Shown here: positions 35,621 through 43,722 of the stretch, in pieces | Layout of the letters: every line of letters begins with the position of its first letter | Numbering within the stretch: position 1 is the first letter of the stretch | Position numbers and translations under genes: made by a program | The notes under the pieces: generated by a model | Databases searched by the model: none | Seen by the model: the letters and a program-made list of their open reading frames with translations, nothing else | Told to the model about the DNA's origin: nothing | Source: Cohnella hashimotonis | GTDB lineage: Bacteria > Bacillota > Bacilli > Paenibacillales > Paenibacillaceae | Direction: 5' to 3' | Assembly (NCBI RefSeq): GCF_030014955.1 | Contig: NZ_JAGRPV010000001.1 | Coordinates: 8,023,501-8,087,500 of the forward strand | DNA: 64,000 bases

Positions 35621-35757
35621 TCAGATGTGGGAGCCGCCTCCGTCGGATTCATGTAATATACATGGAGCTTATTGAATTTTTGTGTCATTAAATATCACAA
35701 AATAATCCACTATTTTCATATAATATCGATAAAAGTTATGAATATTCTAAAGTTTCA

Positions 35758-35786
35758 TTGACTATCAAAGGTTATATTGTTATATT
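35758..35786 (+). promoter_or_regulatory. Promoter of the amidase-SLH gene
   Basis: TTGACT (35758-35763), a 17-base spacer and TATATT (35781-35786). GGAGGG at 35801-35806 precedes the ATG by eleven bases. Confidence 0.7.
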
Positions 35787-35817
35787 CCCTTACATACAGA
35801 GGAGGGAATAATACATA

Positions 35818-38800
35818 ATGAGTAAATTAAAACGTCTGCGTAAAGGTAAAAAGCAAGTGATAGCTGCTTCAATCGCGTTATCCGTTATCGCAACGGGCGT
35901 GTATCCGTTTCAATCCGCAGATGCCTTAACGCGGGTTACCTCGGAGAGCGGCACGGTATGGGAGATTCACGATGCTTTTGCCCCTAGCTTAGACACGGGA
36001 AGCTTACGTACGGTCGGTACGACGCAAGTACAAGGCTTCGGCAATATCTTTGTTAAAGTGTCATCGCCCTCAGCTTCGCTCATGAATGGTCAGATGATGC
36101 GCGGGTTTAACTTGTCCTATGACGGCGTTAATAAATTTGTTTCCACGCAATCTGTAAATCTGGGAAATATATTGATCACCCGCGAGGTTTACGTTGATAC
36201 CAAAAATAACAGAACGAGATTCTTTGATACTTTCACGAATACAAATAACGTGGCCGTGAAGGTTGATGTCTCTTTCGGTGGCTCATTAGGTTATGGTACG
36301 ACAACAAATGCCGCAGTCGTAAAGGCAACCTCTTCGCACGATCTCCAGGTCACGACGGATGATTCATGGGTTGTTGTCGACAGCACCGCTAGAAATAATA
36401 AGCCGCTAGGTATCGCAGTCGGATCTCCGGATCCATTCGATAATGGATTAACCGGATTAGGCGACCAGCAAAAGGATCCATTTACGACGCCGTTAGCCGA
36501 ATCCGGAAATGAAGCGAATTTCTATGGATTTATTAATACCTTACATATTGAGCCGGGCCAGTCGAAGTCTCTCGTCAATTATGTGCAAGTCGGAGAAACC
36601 GGTGAAGAAGGGTTAAATAATCTGGTTGCTACGCTGGATGGACTTAACGGTCAGCTGGATGTAGCCGGATTAAGCAACGCGCAAATTCGTTCGATTAGCA
36701 ACTGGGATATTTCCGGCATCGAGGGACTTGATACGGGAGATCAGCTGAATATTCCAAATGCGCCTGCAGCCAATCAATTCGTAACTTCATCCCCCTATGA
36801 CGTTACCAATAAATCGATTGCAGAAATGCAGCAGGATATGATCAATGGCAGGGCCACTTCCGTACAAATTACGCAAGCCTATCTGGATCGAATTAAGGCA
36901 TACGATATGGGTCAATTAGGATTTCATGCTTTCCTGCATGTATCGGAGACCGCACTTAGCCAAGCACAAGCGGCTGACATTGCTCGCGCACAAGGTGCAA
37001 AAGGCGACTTGCTGGGAATTCCAATTGCGATAAAAGATATTTATGATACGAAGGATATGCCGACGACAGGCGGCAGCAAAGCGCTCGAGGGCTGGCAGCC
37101 TGAATCCGATGCCTTCCAAGTCAATAAGCTGCGGGAAGCCGGAGCCGTCATTATCGGTAAGGTAAACACATCCGAGTTTGCGAATAGCGGCAGCTTTAGC
37201 GAGAGTGGCTGGCAGCAAACATGGAACGCGCTGTACCCATCCAAAACATCGTTTGGCTCGAGCGGCGGGTCCGCAGTATCGGTTGCGGCTGATTTTGCGG
37301 CAGCGGCAATGGGATCGCAAACAGGGGTATCTCTCTATGCGCCGACTACAGGCGCCAGCCTGAAGAGCTTCCGCGGTACGGACGGGATGGCAAGCACGAC
37401 GGGCGTGATTCCGCTCACTTGGGGACAAGATTATGCAGGTCCGATTGCTAAAACGGTAACGGATCTGGCTATTATGTTGAATGCGACAACGGGTACGGAT
37501 CCAAAGGATATTTTCACAGTGACTGCCGATGCAGATAACAAACGTCCAGTCGACTGGAAGGAATCTTTAGACGTTAATGCCCTGCAAGGAAAGAAAATCG
37601 GATATATTCCTTCGTCCTTTGTATCTACCTATGCTGACGATGATACTGGACAAGCCGTCATGGATAAGTTCTCGCAGCTTCAAGCAGCCGGCGCGACCAT
37701 GGTTGAGATGTCGGCATTACCGGCAGCGCCTACTCGTCCTTCGGGTATTAACGGATCTACGGAGGGTTGGGCACGTTATATTGAGCTTCATAAAGATTTC
37801 CCTTACATCGATGGAGCAAGCGTATTAGCTTCGGATAAGGTGCTTATCTATAATAAAAGAGATTATACGGCACCTACCCGTATGACAGAACAGGCTGTAC
37901 AAGATTACATTAAGTATCGAACGGACTATAAGGAAGTTATTAAAGGCTGGATGGACGCGAACGGTGTCGATGCCGTCGTTTACGCAGGTTTTATTAGCGA
38001 CGTATATAACAATGATGCAGCCGCCTCCCAATTAAGCTCCGACCGCGGCACGGGCGTATTGACGTCTAATGTCGGTCTGCCTACGGTAGTTGTTCCCGTA
38101 GGGACGAACGATAGCGGATATTCGATCTCTATGCAGCTTGTAGGCAGAGCATGGGATGATGCAAAGGTTCTAGGCATGGGCTATGCGCTTGAACAACAAA
38201 CGAAAGCCAGATTGCTCTCCTCGTTTGTACCGGCGCTTCCATACGTTTCAAGCAATCCGGGTCCAATCATTGATAACGGACCAACGCCCCCGGTTAAAGA
38301 AGAGCCTGTGACGCCTCCGGAAACAACGACGCCTCCGGAAGAGCCGGAAGTTGTCCGTTTCACGGATGTAACGAATCATTGGGCTAAAGCAAGCATTGAC
38401 GTTCTTATTGCTAAGGGCTTACTAACGGGTTATGCCGACGGAACATTCCGTCCAAACTCGGGATTGACGCGTGCCGAAGCGATTAAGGTCATTGCCTCTT
38501 ACATGGGACTTGAAGGGAAAGAAAGTACCTTTGCGGACGTATCTTCGACGCATTGGGCGAATAAGTTTATCGGCGCGACTGCCGAAGCGGGCTTGATGAC
38601 CGGATACAGCGACGGAACATTCCGTCCGGACGAGAAGATGAGTCGCAGCGAGTTAGCGGCACTCATTGCCAGAGCCTTTAAGTTAACGGGTGCCGGTCAA
38701 ACGTCATTCAAAGATGTTAAAGGCAATGCATGGTCGTATGAATACATTGATGCGCTCGCATCCAATAAGATTATTACAGGCTACACAGACAATATGTTCA

Positions 38801-38871
38801 AGCCTGAACAAGGAATTACCAGAGCGGAGTTTGCGACAATCATTGCCAGATTGATAGAAACAAAGGCATAA
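35818..38871 (+). CDS. Exported amidase-signature enzyme fused to three SLH domains
   Basis: 1017 residues. A signal peptide (about 1-37, ending SADA) is followed by a beta-rich N-terminal domain (about 40-310), then an amidase-signature domain (about 330-810): Lys in GIPIAIKDIYD, GSSGGSAVSVAADFAAAAMG (cis-Ser), and the Ser nucleophile in SQTGVSLYAP. A Pro/Thr-rich linker (PPVKEEPVTPPETTTPPEEP) leads to three SLH domains (about 845-1017, GYADGTFRPNSGLTRAEAIK). Amidase-signature enzymes hydrolyse amides with a Ser-Ser-Lys triad; here the enzyme would sit on the outer face of the wall. Substrate unknown; peptide or cell-wall amides are possible. A strong hairpin follows. Confidence 0.9.
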   Translation: MSKLKRLRKGKKQVIAASIALSVIATGVYPFQSADALTRVTSESGTVWEIHDAFAPSLDTGSLRTVGTTQVQGFGNIFVKVSSPSASLMNGQMMRGFNLSYDGVNKFVSTQSVNLGNILITREVYVDTKNNRTRFFDTFTNTNNVAVKVDVSFGGSLGYGTTTNAAVVKATSSHDLQVTTDDSWVVVDSTARNNKPLGIAVGSPDPFDNGLTGLGDQQKDPFTTPLAESGNEANFYGFINTLHIEPGQSKSLVNYVQVGETGEEGLNNLVATLDGLNGQLDVAGLSNAQIRSISNWDISGIEGLDTGDQLNIPNAPAANQFVTSSPYDVTNKSIAEMQQDMINGRATSVQITQAYLDRIKAYDMGQLGFHAFLHVSETALSQAQAADIARAQGAKGDLLGIPIAIKDIYDTKDMPTTGGSKALEGWQPESDAFQVNKLREAGAVIIGKVNTSEFANSGSFSESGWQQTWNALYPSKTSFGSSGGSAVSVAADFAAAAMGSQTGVSLYAPTTGASLKSFRGTDGMASTTGVIPLTWGQDYAGPIAKTVTDLAIMLNATTGTDPKDIFTVTADADNKRPVDWKESLDVNALQGKKIGYIPSSFVSTYADDDTGQAVMDKFSQLQAAGATMVEMSALPAAPTRPSGINGSTEGWARYIELHKDFPYIDGASVLASDKVLIYNKRDYTAPTRMTEQAVQDYIKYRTDYKEVIKGWMDANGVDAVVYAGFISDVYNNDAAASQLSSDRGTGVLTSNVGLPTVVVPVGTNDSGYSISMQLVGRAWDDAKVLGMGYALEQQTKARLLSSFVPALPYVSSNPGPIIDNGPTPPVKEEPVTPPETTTPPEEPEVVRFTDVTNHWAKASIDVLIAKGLLTGYADGTFRPNSGLTRAEAIKVIASYMGLEGKESTFADVSSTHWANKFIGATAEAGLMTGYSDGTFRPDEKMSRSELAALIARAFKLTGAGQTSFKDVKGNAWSYEYIDALASNKIITGYTDNMFKPEQGITRAEFATIIARLIETKA

Positions 38872-38877
38872 AAGCGA

Positions 38878-38918
38878 CAAAAAAGAGATTTAGAATCGTT
38901 GATTCTAAATCTCTTTTT
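38878..38918. terminator. Bidirectional terminator after the amidase gene
   Basis: AAAAGAGATTTAGAATC pairs perfectly with GATTCTAAATCTCTTTT around GTT, flanked by A and T runs. Confidence 0.95.
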
Positions 38919-38981
38919 GTTATGCGCCTCGATTGCGCCCCTGCGACAATTTACAACCTCGATAACCTCTTCGCAAGCCGT

Positions 38982-39425
38982 TCAAGGATTTGTTTTTGTT
39001 CTTTCCGCCAGCTTCGCAATCGACTCCATGTCTTGATCGGTTAATAGCGTGAGGAAATATTTTTGTATGGCCTTAGCGACGATGGGACGGGCTTCATCCA
39101 ATGCCGTTTGTCCGGCAGGCGTGATGATGACTTGGACACCGCGATCCGTATCGATTGGTTTCCTCGTCACAAGCCCGCGCTTTTCCATCCGCGTCAGATG
39201 ATGCGACAATCGACTCTTATCCCAGTCCATCGAGTCGGCTAATTCCTGTTGACGAAGAGTCCCGTTCCCCGAGAGGACCAGCCGATCCAGTACGCCGTAA
39301 TCGCCCTCCGATAGCCCTGTTTGCTCGGACAGCTCTTTGATCACGCGACCAAATATGCGCTGAAATGAGCCCTTCCATAAATGCCATATTCGCATTTCCG
39401 CTTCGTTTAACTCGTATTTGTCCAT
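38982..39425 (-). CDS. MarR-family transcriptional regulator
   Basis: 147 residues from MDKYELNEAEMRIW, chosen because the -10 box ends only six bases upstream at 39432; the frame extends to 39461, before the predicted transcript start. The winged helix is NGTLRQQELADSMDWDKSRL, SHHLTRMEKRGLVTRKPIDT, DRGVQVIITPAG. There is no Shine-Dalgarno sequence, so the mRNA looks leaderless. Two GTTGACRTGTCAAC palindromes lie between this gene and the divergent hydrolase gene at 39547, implying autorepression and control of the hydrolase. Confidence 0.88.
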   Translation of the reverse strand: MDKYELNEAEMRIWHLWKGSFQRIFGRVIKELSEQTGLSEGDYGVLDRLVLSGNGTLRQQELADSMDWDKSRLSHHLTRMEKRGLVTRKPIDTDRGVQVIITPAGQTALDEARPIVAKAIQKYFLTLLTDQDMESIAKLAERTKTNP

Positions 39426-39431
39426 AGAAAG

Positions 39432-39493
39432 ATCATAGCATGGTTGACGTGTCAACTTCAATGTGCTACCTTTATTTTAGTTGACATGTCAAC
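39432..39493. promoter_or_regulatory. Divergent control region with two MarR operators
   Basis: GTTGACGTGTCAAC (39443-39456) and GTTGACATGTCAAC (39480-39493) are perfect palindromes with centres 37 bases apart. On the minus strand TTGAAG (39456-39461) and TATGAT (39432-39437) are 18 bases apart, with the first palindrome inside the spacer. Confidence 0.8.
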
Positions 39494-39546
39494 CTAGGCT
39501 TTAGGTGGCTTATTCTGCTCAGCAATGCGAAAAGGAGTGTGTTTCG

Positions 39547-40548
39547 ATGCAAGAGATGCAACAGAAACCAAAGGAAGATCGTCCGGTAAGCAAGCCGTTC
39601 ACAGAAGCTGCCGACATTCCCGTCAGCGATCCCACCCCTGTCATGACCTTCAGTCCTGTCGAGCTGTCGACGCCAGACCGTATGGTGAATTTGCAGATTA
39701 AGGTCTCTGTGCCCTCGAAGGGAGACGACCTGCCCGTCATTCTCTTGTCCCATGGCCACGGGCCTTCGAACTTCATCTCGTCCCTGCACGGCTACGGCCC
39801 CCTCGCGCACTTCTGGGCGGCTCACGGTTTTGTCGTGATCCAGCCCACTCACTTGGACGCGAAGATGCTGGGCCTGCGTGAGTCCGACAACCCGGAGGCA
39901 CCGTTGTATTGGCGTTCCCGAGCCGAGGATATGCGCTGCATCCTCGATCATCTGGACCAGATCGAGGATACGGTTCCAGGACTCGGCGGGCGCCTTGACC
40001 GGAGCCGAATCGCCGCTGTCGGTCATTCTTTGGGCGGACATACGGTAGGCCTGTTGTGTGGTCAGAAGGTTACGGATCCGATCGACGGTACGGAAGTATA
40101 TCTGGCCGATCCCCGGATCAAGGCGGGGGTACTGATGGCTGCGCCAGGCAAAGGTGAGGACCTCGCCGCGTTTGCGACCGAGCGCTACCCCGTCTTGGGA
40201 ACAACAAACTTCGCCACAATGACAACGCCGGCCCTCGTGATCGTCGGCGAAAACGACTGGAACCCTGCGTTCTCCGATCGAAAGGATTGGCGCGCCGATG
40301 CGTACTTCCAGAGTCCCGGACCCAAAAGCTTGTTAACTTTGTTCGGAGCGGAGCACGGACTAGGCGGGATCGCCGCCTTCGACGCAAAGGAAACGACGGA
40401 CGAAAACCCTGAGCGCGTGGCTGCGCTGCGGGCGCTCGTCTGGTCCTATCTCCGCACCGCGCTCTACCCTGAAGACTCCGCCTGGCCTACCGCGTGTGCC
40501 GCGTTAACGAATACGGCTAATCCGGTAGGGATGATCCATTGCAAATAA
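39547..40548 (+). CDS. Alpha/beta hydrolase, dienelactone hydrolase/chlorophyllase-like
   Basis: 333 residues without signal peptide. The oxyanion region is LPVILLSHGHGPSNFISSLH, the nucleophile elbow IAAVGHSLGGHTVGLLCGQK (Ser near 164), the Asp region LVIVGENDWNP and the His in GAEHGLGGI. The ATG at 39547 has AAGGAG nine bases upstream; an in-frame ATG at 39505 is worse placed. Divergent from, and probably repressed by, the MarR protein at 38982. It may hydrolyse ester or lactone xenobiotics. Confidence 0.85.
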   Translation: MQEMQQKPKEDRPVSKPFTEAADIPVSDPTPVMTFSPVELSTPDRMVNLQIKVSVPSKGDDLPVILLSHGHGPSNFISSLHGYGPLAHFWAAHGFVVIQPTHLDAKMLGLRESDNPEAPLYWRSRAEDMRCILDHLDQIEDTVPGLGGRLDRSRIAAVGHSLGGHTVGLLCGQKVTDPIDGTEVYLADPRIKAGVLMAAPGKGEDLAAFATERYPVLGTTNFATMTTPALVIVGENDWNPAFSDRKDWRADAYFQSPGPKSLLTLFGAEHGLGGIAAFDAKETTDENPERVAALRALVWSYLRTALYPEDSAWPTACAALTNTANPVGMIHCK

Positions 40549-40610
40549 ACGCTTCAAGCACGATGCGTGCAATGTCGCGCGACAGCAGAGGCTGAGAAGT
40601 TCGATCAAAA

Positions 40611-40636
40611 TAGGGCCACCCAATGGGGTGGCCCTA
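40611..40636 (-). terminator. Terminator between convergent hydrolase genes
   Basis: TAGGGCCACCC pairs with GGGTGGCCCTA around a short loop; the T run lies on the minus-strand side, so it mainly serves the operon ending at 40647. Confidence 0.75.
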
Positions 40637-40646
40637 AATTCTGCCG

Positions 40647-42038
40647 TTAATTGTTGTTCGCGATCCAGTCGGCGATATCTGCAATCACTTGCGGATCCAC
40701 GCTGCCCGGAATCTTATATTCGGCTGCGGTGCCTTCCCCGCTGCCGCTATAATTTACGAAAAAGTGGTTTAATCCGGGGTATAGCTTCAAAACTGCGTTT
40801 GGCTTATCTTTCAAGGCTTCCTGCCAGATCACATAATCTTTGTCGGCATATACCTGGAAGTCGTCGCTTCCCTGCAGCACCATGATCGACTTATTCGATG
40901 CGGCTACCAGCTCTCCGGTATCGTGGATGTCCATATCGCGGAGATAATAAGCCGGCACGCCGAAGACGGATTGGCCGAGCGCTTCCTCTTCCGGCATGCG
41001 CTTGATGCTTGCTGCCTTGCGCAGCTCGTCAGCTAACCATGCCGCGTTCGCTGCCTTGGCCGGATCGCTGTCGTCCATCGCATCGACAGCGGCTTTATTC
41101 TGATCGTGGATGAGCGCCCATAGGGAGCGAGTCGTGCCTGCCATGATGACTAAGCCGGCGAAATCTCCGCCTTCCGCATCGATTCTGGGAGCCATCATGC
41201 CGCCAAGACTGTGCCCGATCACATAGACTTGGGAGGCGTTTATGCGCTTGTCTTTCTTGAGCAGCCGAGAGGCTGCGATCGCATCGTCGATCGTTTCTTC
41301 CTTGACTGTGAATTTCGCCAGCATCTCGGGGGTGAAGCTGCTCGCATACGCCAACGTTCTTTTCTCGTAACGAAGAACGGCGATGCCCTGCTCCGCCAGT
41401 CCCCACGCGATATCGCGAAATGGCTTGTAGCCGCCTACCGTTTCGTCCCGATCGCTTGGACCTGAGCCATGGACTAGAACCGCTGCCGGCAGAGGACCGT
41501 CGGCCCCTCTAGGCATCGTTAAAGTCCCCTTCAGCGGATAGGCCGTTCCCTCGCCGATCACGACCTCCTCCTCTACTAATTGAGACGGCAGCTCTTTCTC
41601 GATTGGCGGGGCGGAGCTTGCAATGACTGCCTCGTTAAGGTTGGCATTGTATGACGTATACAGACCGAGCACCGACTGGAAGAAGGCAAGCGGAACATAT
41701 GCGCGACCCTGCTTCAGCACCGCATTCTTTCCGAACGAGAGCGGACCTTTTCCATTGACGGCGGCGCTGTTGCCTCCGATTTTAAACGTAATTGTAGCGG
41801 TGGGTACGAGGAGCTCAATTTCCTTTTCGGCTGCCCGGTATACGGTTTTCATTCCTAAAGCGTCGGCCGCAGCACGCACAGGAATCATCACTTCATTGTG
41901 ATCCAGGTAGGGCTGCGCATCCGTAAAGGAGATGGCTTTACCTTCAAGAAGCACCTTGATGGCGTTAGCGGATGCATCGACCGAGAATGTCGTCAGAGGA
42001 ACGATAAGCGCAACGAACAGTAAGAGCGTCTTTTTCAT
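40647..42038 (-). CDS. Exported alpha/beta hydrolase with stalk (copper-amine-oxidase-N-like) domain
   Basis: 463 residues from MKKTLLLFVALIVPL (signal peptide, cleaved near residue 25); an in-frame start farther upstream would bury the signal. A stalk domain (about 25-140, MIPVRAAADALGMKTVYRAA, ITFKIGGNSAAVNGKGPLSF) precedes a serine hydrolase domain (about 165-463: AAVLVHGSGPSDRDETVGGY, nucleophile VYVIGHSLGGMMAPR, Asp in IMVLQGSDDFQVY, His in PGLNHFFV). It resembles exported acyl-peptide or acetylxylan-type esterases. It is third after sdpR and sdpI on the same strand, 31 bases downstream, so possibly induced with them. Confidence 0.85.
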   Translation of the reverse strand: MKKTLLLFVALIVPLTTFSVDASANAIKVLLEGKAISFTDAQPYLDHNEVMIPVRAAADALGMKTVYRAAEKEIELLVPTATITFKIGGNSAAVNGKGPLSFGKNAVLKQGRAYVPLAFFQSVLGLYTSYNANLNEAVIASSAPPIEKELPSQLVEEEVVIGEGTAYPLKGTLTMPRGADGPLPAAVLVHGSGPSDRDETVGGYKPFRDIAWGLAEQGIAVLRYEKRTLAYASSFTPEMLAKFTVKEETIDDAIAASRLLKKDKRINASQVYVIGHSLGGMMAPRIDAEGGDFAGLVIMAGTTRSLWALIHDQNKAAVDAMDDSDPAKAANAAWLADELRKAASIKRMPEEEALGQSVFGVPAYYLRDMDIHDTGELVAASNKSIMVLQGSDDFQVYADKDYVIWQEALKDKPNAVLKLYPGLNHFFVNYSGSGEGTAAEYKIPGSVDPQVIADIADWIANNN

Positions 42039-42069
42039 GAACGAACCGCCTTTCCATTGAATGAATTTA

Positions 42070-42753
42070 TTAGGATTGAGCTTTGCGCATGTAGAGCATA
42101 TAAGAATAGGCGAAGGGAACCAAGGAGCTGACCAAGACACACGTAATTAAGACGGGCATGATCCATGCTGAAGCGATAATCCACGCACTGATAAACATGA
42201 CGATACCCGCGATAAACCACAATCTCGCCGATAAACGATGAGTCAGCTTCCAATTATGCTCATCCATCAGCGCCCAGGGTGTTTTTATGCCAAAAAAGAA
42301 GTTGCTGCGGAGCTGTCCCATTCGATTCCCGATCACAATCCACAGCAGCCCCAGGCCGCCCAACACCAAGTGAAGAGTGGGTACGTTGTAATCTAAGTTT
42401 ACAAAAATAACGACAAGCAGGATGGCTTGGAGGAACAGGCTGACGGCCCAACGCGTCAAGTAATAATAATCATTGAAAAATCTATAATTTTGACGGCGTG
42501 GATCGATGGTTCTCAGGAGAGACAGTACGGCAGGCAATGCCACCGTGATAATGCCGTTGAATAGCCAGAAGAACGGCTTCGACATGGAGCCGTCTTGCTC
42601 CCCTTGACCATTGAAGTGAGTGCCTACCTCTGCGGGAAGATCATCGTTAAAGAGGATGAACATAACGACAAAGATCAAGGCATTGATGCCCAGCAGCAAC
42701 CAATCCTTGCCGGACCACGCAAGCTTCTCTTGCGTGTACTCATGTTTATTCAT
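42070..42753 (-). CDS. sdpI: SdpI-family membrane protein (immunity/signal transducer)
   Basis: 227 residues with about six membrane segments. The N-terminal part matches DUF1648 (WLLLGINALIFVVMFILFND, LPAEVGTHFNGQGEQDGSMS) and the C-terminal part the SdpI domain (NFFFGIKTPWALMDEHNWKL, THRLSARLWFIAG). In B. subtilis, SdpI gives immunity to the SdpC killing factor and tethers the repressor SdpR at the membrane when toxin is bound. Its start overlaps the stop of the sdpR-like gene by one base (TAATG). No sdpABC toxin genes are visible here, so it may act in immunity only or respond to another peptide. Confidence 0.85.
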   Translation of the reverse strand: MNKHEYTQEKLAWSGKDWLLLGINALIFVVMFILFNDDLPAEVGTHFNGQGEQDGSMSKPFFWLFNGIITVALPAVLSLLRTIDPRRQNYRFFNDYYYLTRWAVSLFLQAILLVVIFVNLDYNVPTLHLVLGGLGLLWIVIGNRMGQLRSNFFFGIKTPWALMDEHNWKLTHRLSARLWFIAGIVMFISAWIIASAWIMPVLITCVLVSSLVPFAYSYMLYMRKAQS

Positions 42754-43025
42754 TAGGAAGAACCTCCTTTGGATCCGATCATGCCGAGAAACCAGCCCAT
42801 GGCCTCCTGCATGACGGACAAATTGATGGAATAAATCATATTCTGGCCTTGCCGCTCATCCTGAACGAGACGGGCTTGCTTCAAAATGCCGAGGTGATGA
42901 GAGATGCTGGGCTTGGATATATCAAAATGACTGGCAATTTCCCCCGCGCTAAGATCCTTATCTTTAAGCAATTGGAGGATTTTTCTCCGAGTCGGATCGG
43001 ACAACGCTTTGAAGGTGTCGTTCAT
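42753..43025 (-). CDS. sdpR: ArsR-family repressor, SdpR-like
   Basis: 90 residues, the full length of SdpR. The winged helix reads MNDTFKALSDPTRRKILQLL, KDKDLSAGEIASHFDISKPS, ISHHLGILKQARLVQDERQG. No metal-site cysteines occur. The gene overlaps sdpI by one base, as in the B. subtilis sdpRI operon, where SdpR represses the operon until SdpI sequesters it. The ATG at 43025 fits the family start, although the AAAGGA site is 14 bases away; an alternative ATG lies at 43040. AT-rich repeats at 43064-43112 are the probable operator. Confidence 0.88.
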   Translation of the reverse strand: MNDTFKALSDPTRRKILQLLKDKDLSAGEIASHFDISKPSISHHLGILKQARLVQDERQGQNMIYSINLSVMQEAMGWFLGMIGSKGGSS

Positions 43026-43063
43026 GAAATGGCATAACATCCTTTCGTCGATTAAAAAATTCG

Positions 43064-43112
43064 ATATTTAGATAAACTTCTAATCAACTTATATTTAGAT
43101 GATAAGCTAAAT
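43064..43112 (-). promoter_or_regulatory. Putative SdpR operator region
   Basis: ATATTTAGAT occurs at 43064-43073 and 43091-43100, and ATTTAG with CTAAAT (43107-43112) forms an inverted repeat with an eight-base gap. This lies just upstream of the sdpR start. Confidence 0.5.
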
Positions 43113-43130
43113 CTTGAATAGATTCAAGCA

Positions 43131-43166
43131 AAAAACGCGCGAACCATTGTGGTTTTGCGCGTTTTA
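43131..43166 (-). terminator. Terminator of the spore-coat operon
   Basis: AAAACGCGC-GAACCA pairs with TGGTT-TT-GCGCGTTTT around TTG; on the minus strand it is followed by TTTTTTGC, ending transcription from 45504 to 43185. Confidence 0.85.
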
Positions 43167-43184
43167 TCTTGCCGAAATACGGCG

Positions 43185-43481
43185 TCAGGACGGAATGTTC
43201 ATTGCCGTCTCTATGTTTTTCAGATCGAGCTGGACCTGCTCTGGCATATGATAGGGGTGATACAGGCCCCGCTCCATCATGTAGTTTGTTATCTTTTCAT
43301 GGCAGTCGATCGCTTCGTCGAGCTGTTTTATCAACATTTGCTTGATTTCGGGGGTGGCGCATTCGGTTACGGCCATGGCGTAGTTTCTGACGCCGCTCTT
43401 GGCGTTCATCAGAAAATCCATCGCGATCACGTCGTCCGTCAGCGTATGAAGCCCTGTCATATGTTCTATTATTGGGTTCAT
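43185..43481 (-). CDS. yraD: Spore coat protein F-like (YraD-like)
   Basis: 98 residues, CotF family. The typical helical bundle is visible in LTDDVIAMDFLMNAKSGVRN, YAMAVTECATPEIKQMLIKQ and LDEAIDCHEKITNYMMERGL, ending YHPYHMPEQVQLDL. The length and gene order match yraD of B. subtilis, the last gene of the yraG-yraF-adhB-yraE-yraD cluster. Expected in the mother cell during sporulation. It is homologous to the 128-residue gene at 44856, the two flanking the dehydrogenase. The symbol is given by synteny. Confidence 0.85.
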   Translation of the reverse strand: MNPIIEHMTGLHTLTDDVIAMDFLMNAKSGVRNYAMAVTECATPEIKQMLIKQLDEAIDCHEKITNYMMERGLYHPYHMPEQVQLDLKNIETAMNIPS

Positions 43482-43491
43482 GCTTTACCTC

Positions 43492-43692
43492 CTATATAGT
43501 CGCTTTAGACAGCACTCCGCCGAGCGCTTGAAGCTGCTGCTCCGATATCTGCACGTCTTGCTGCAAAATTTGCTTAAGCTCCGGGTCGGTTACCAGTGCT
43601 TGCATGGTTTTGGATTTGGTCATGCAAACGGTTTTGAACGCCGCCATTTCATGAACCTCCAGCATCTCATGCAAAGCGTAATTGGAGTTCAT
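43492..43692 (-). CDS. yraE: Small spore-coat-associated protein (YraE-like)
   Basis: 66 residues: MNSNYALHEMLEVHEMAAFK, TVCMTKSKTMQALVTDPELK, QILQQDVQISEQQLQALGGV. A helical CotF-related N-terminal half-domain with no signal peptide. Its length equals B. subtilis YraE, and it sits between adhB and yraD as there. It is a paralog of the gene at 45256 (shared LHE.....FKT.C..KSK.MQ.LV.D.ELK). The pair 43492/43185 probably makes up one split coat protein. Confidence 0.82.
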   Translation of the reverse strand: MNSNYALHEMLEVHEMAAFKTVCMTKSKTMQALVTDPELKQILQQDVQISEQQLQALGGVLSKATI

Positions 43693-43722
43693 TCGAATTG
43701 TCCTCCCTGTATTTGCCCATAT

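Noticed and set aside
39472..40041. 189-codon frame antisense to the alpha/beta hydrolase
   Set aside because: Overlaps the convincing hydrolase gene with its nucleophile elbow; product has no family features.
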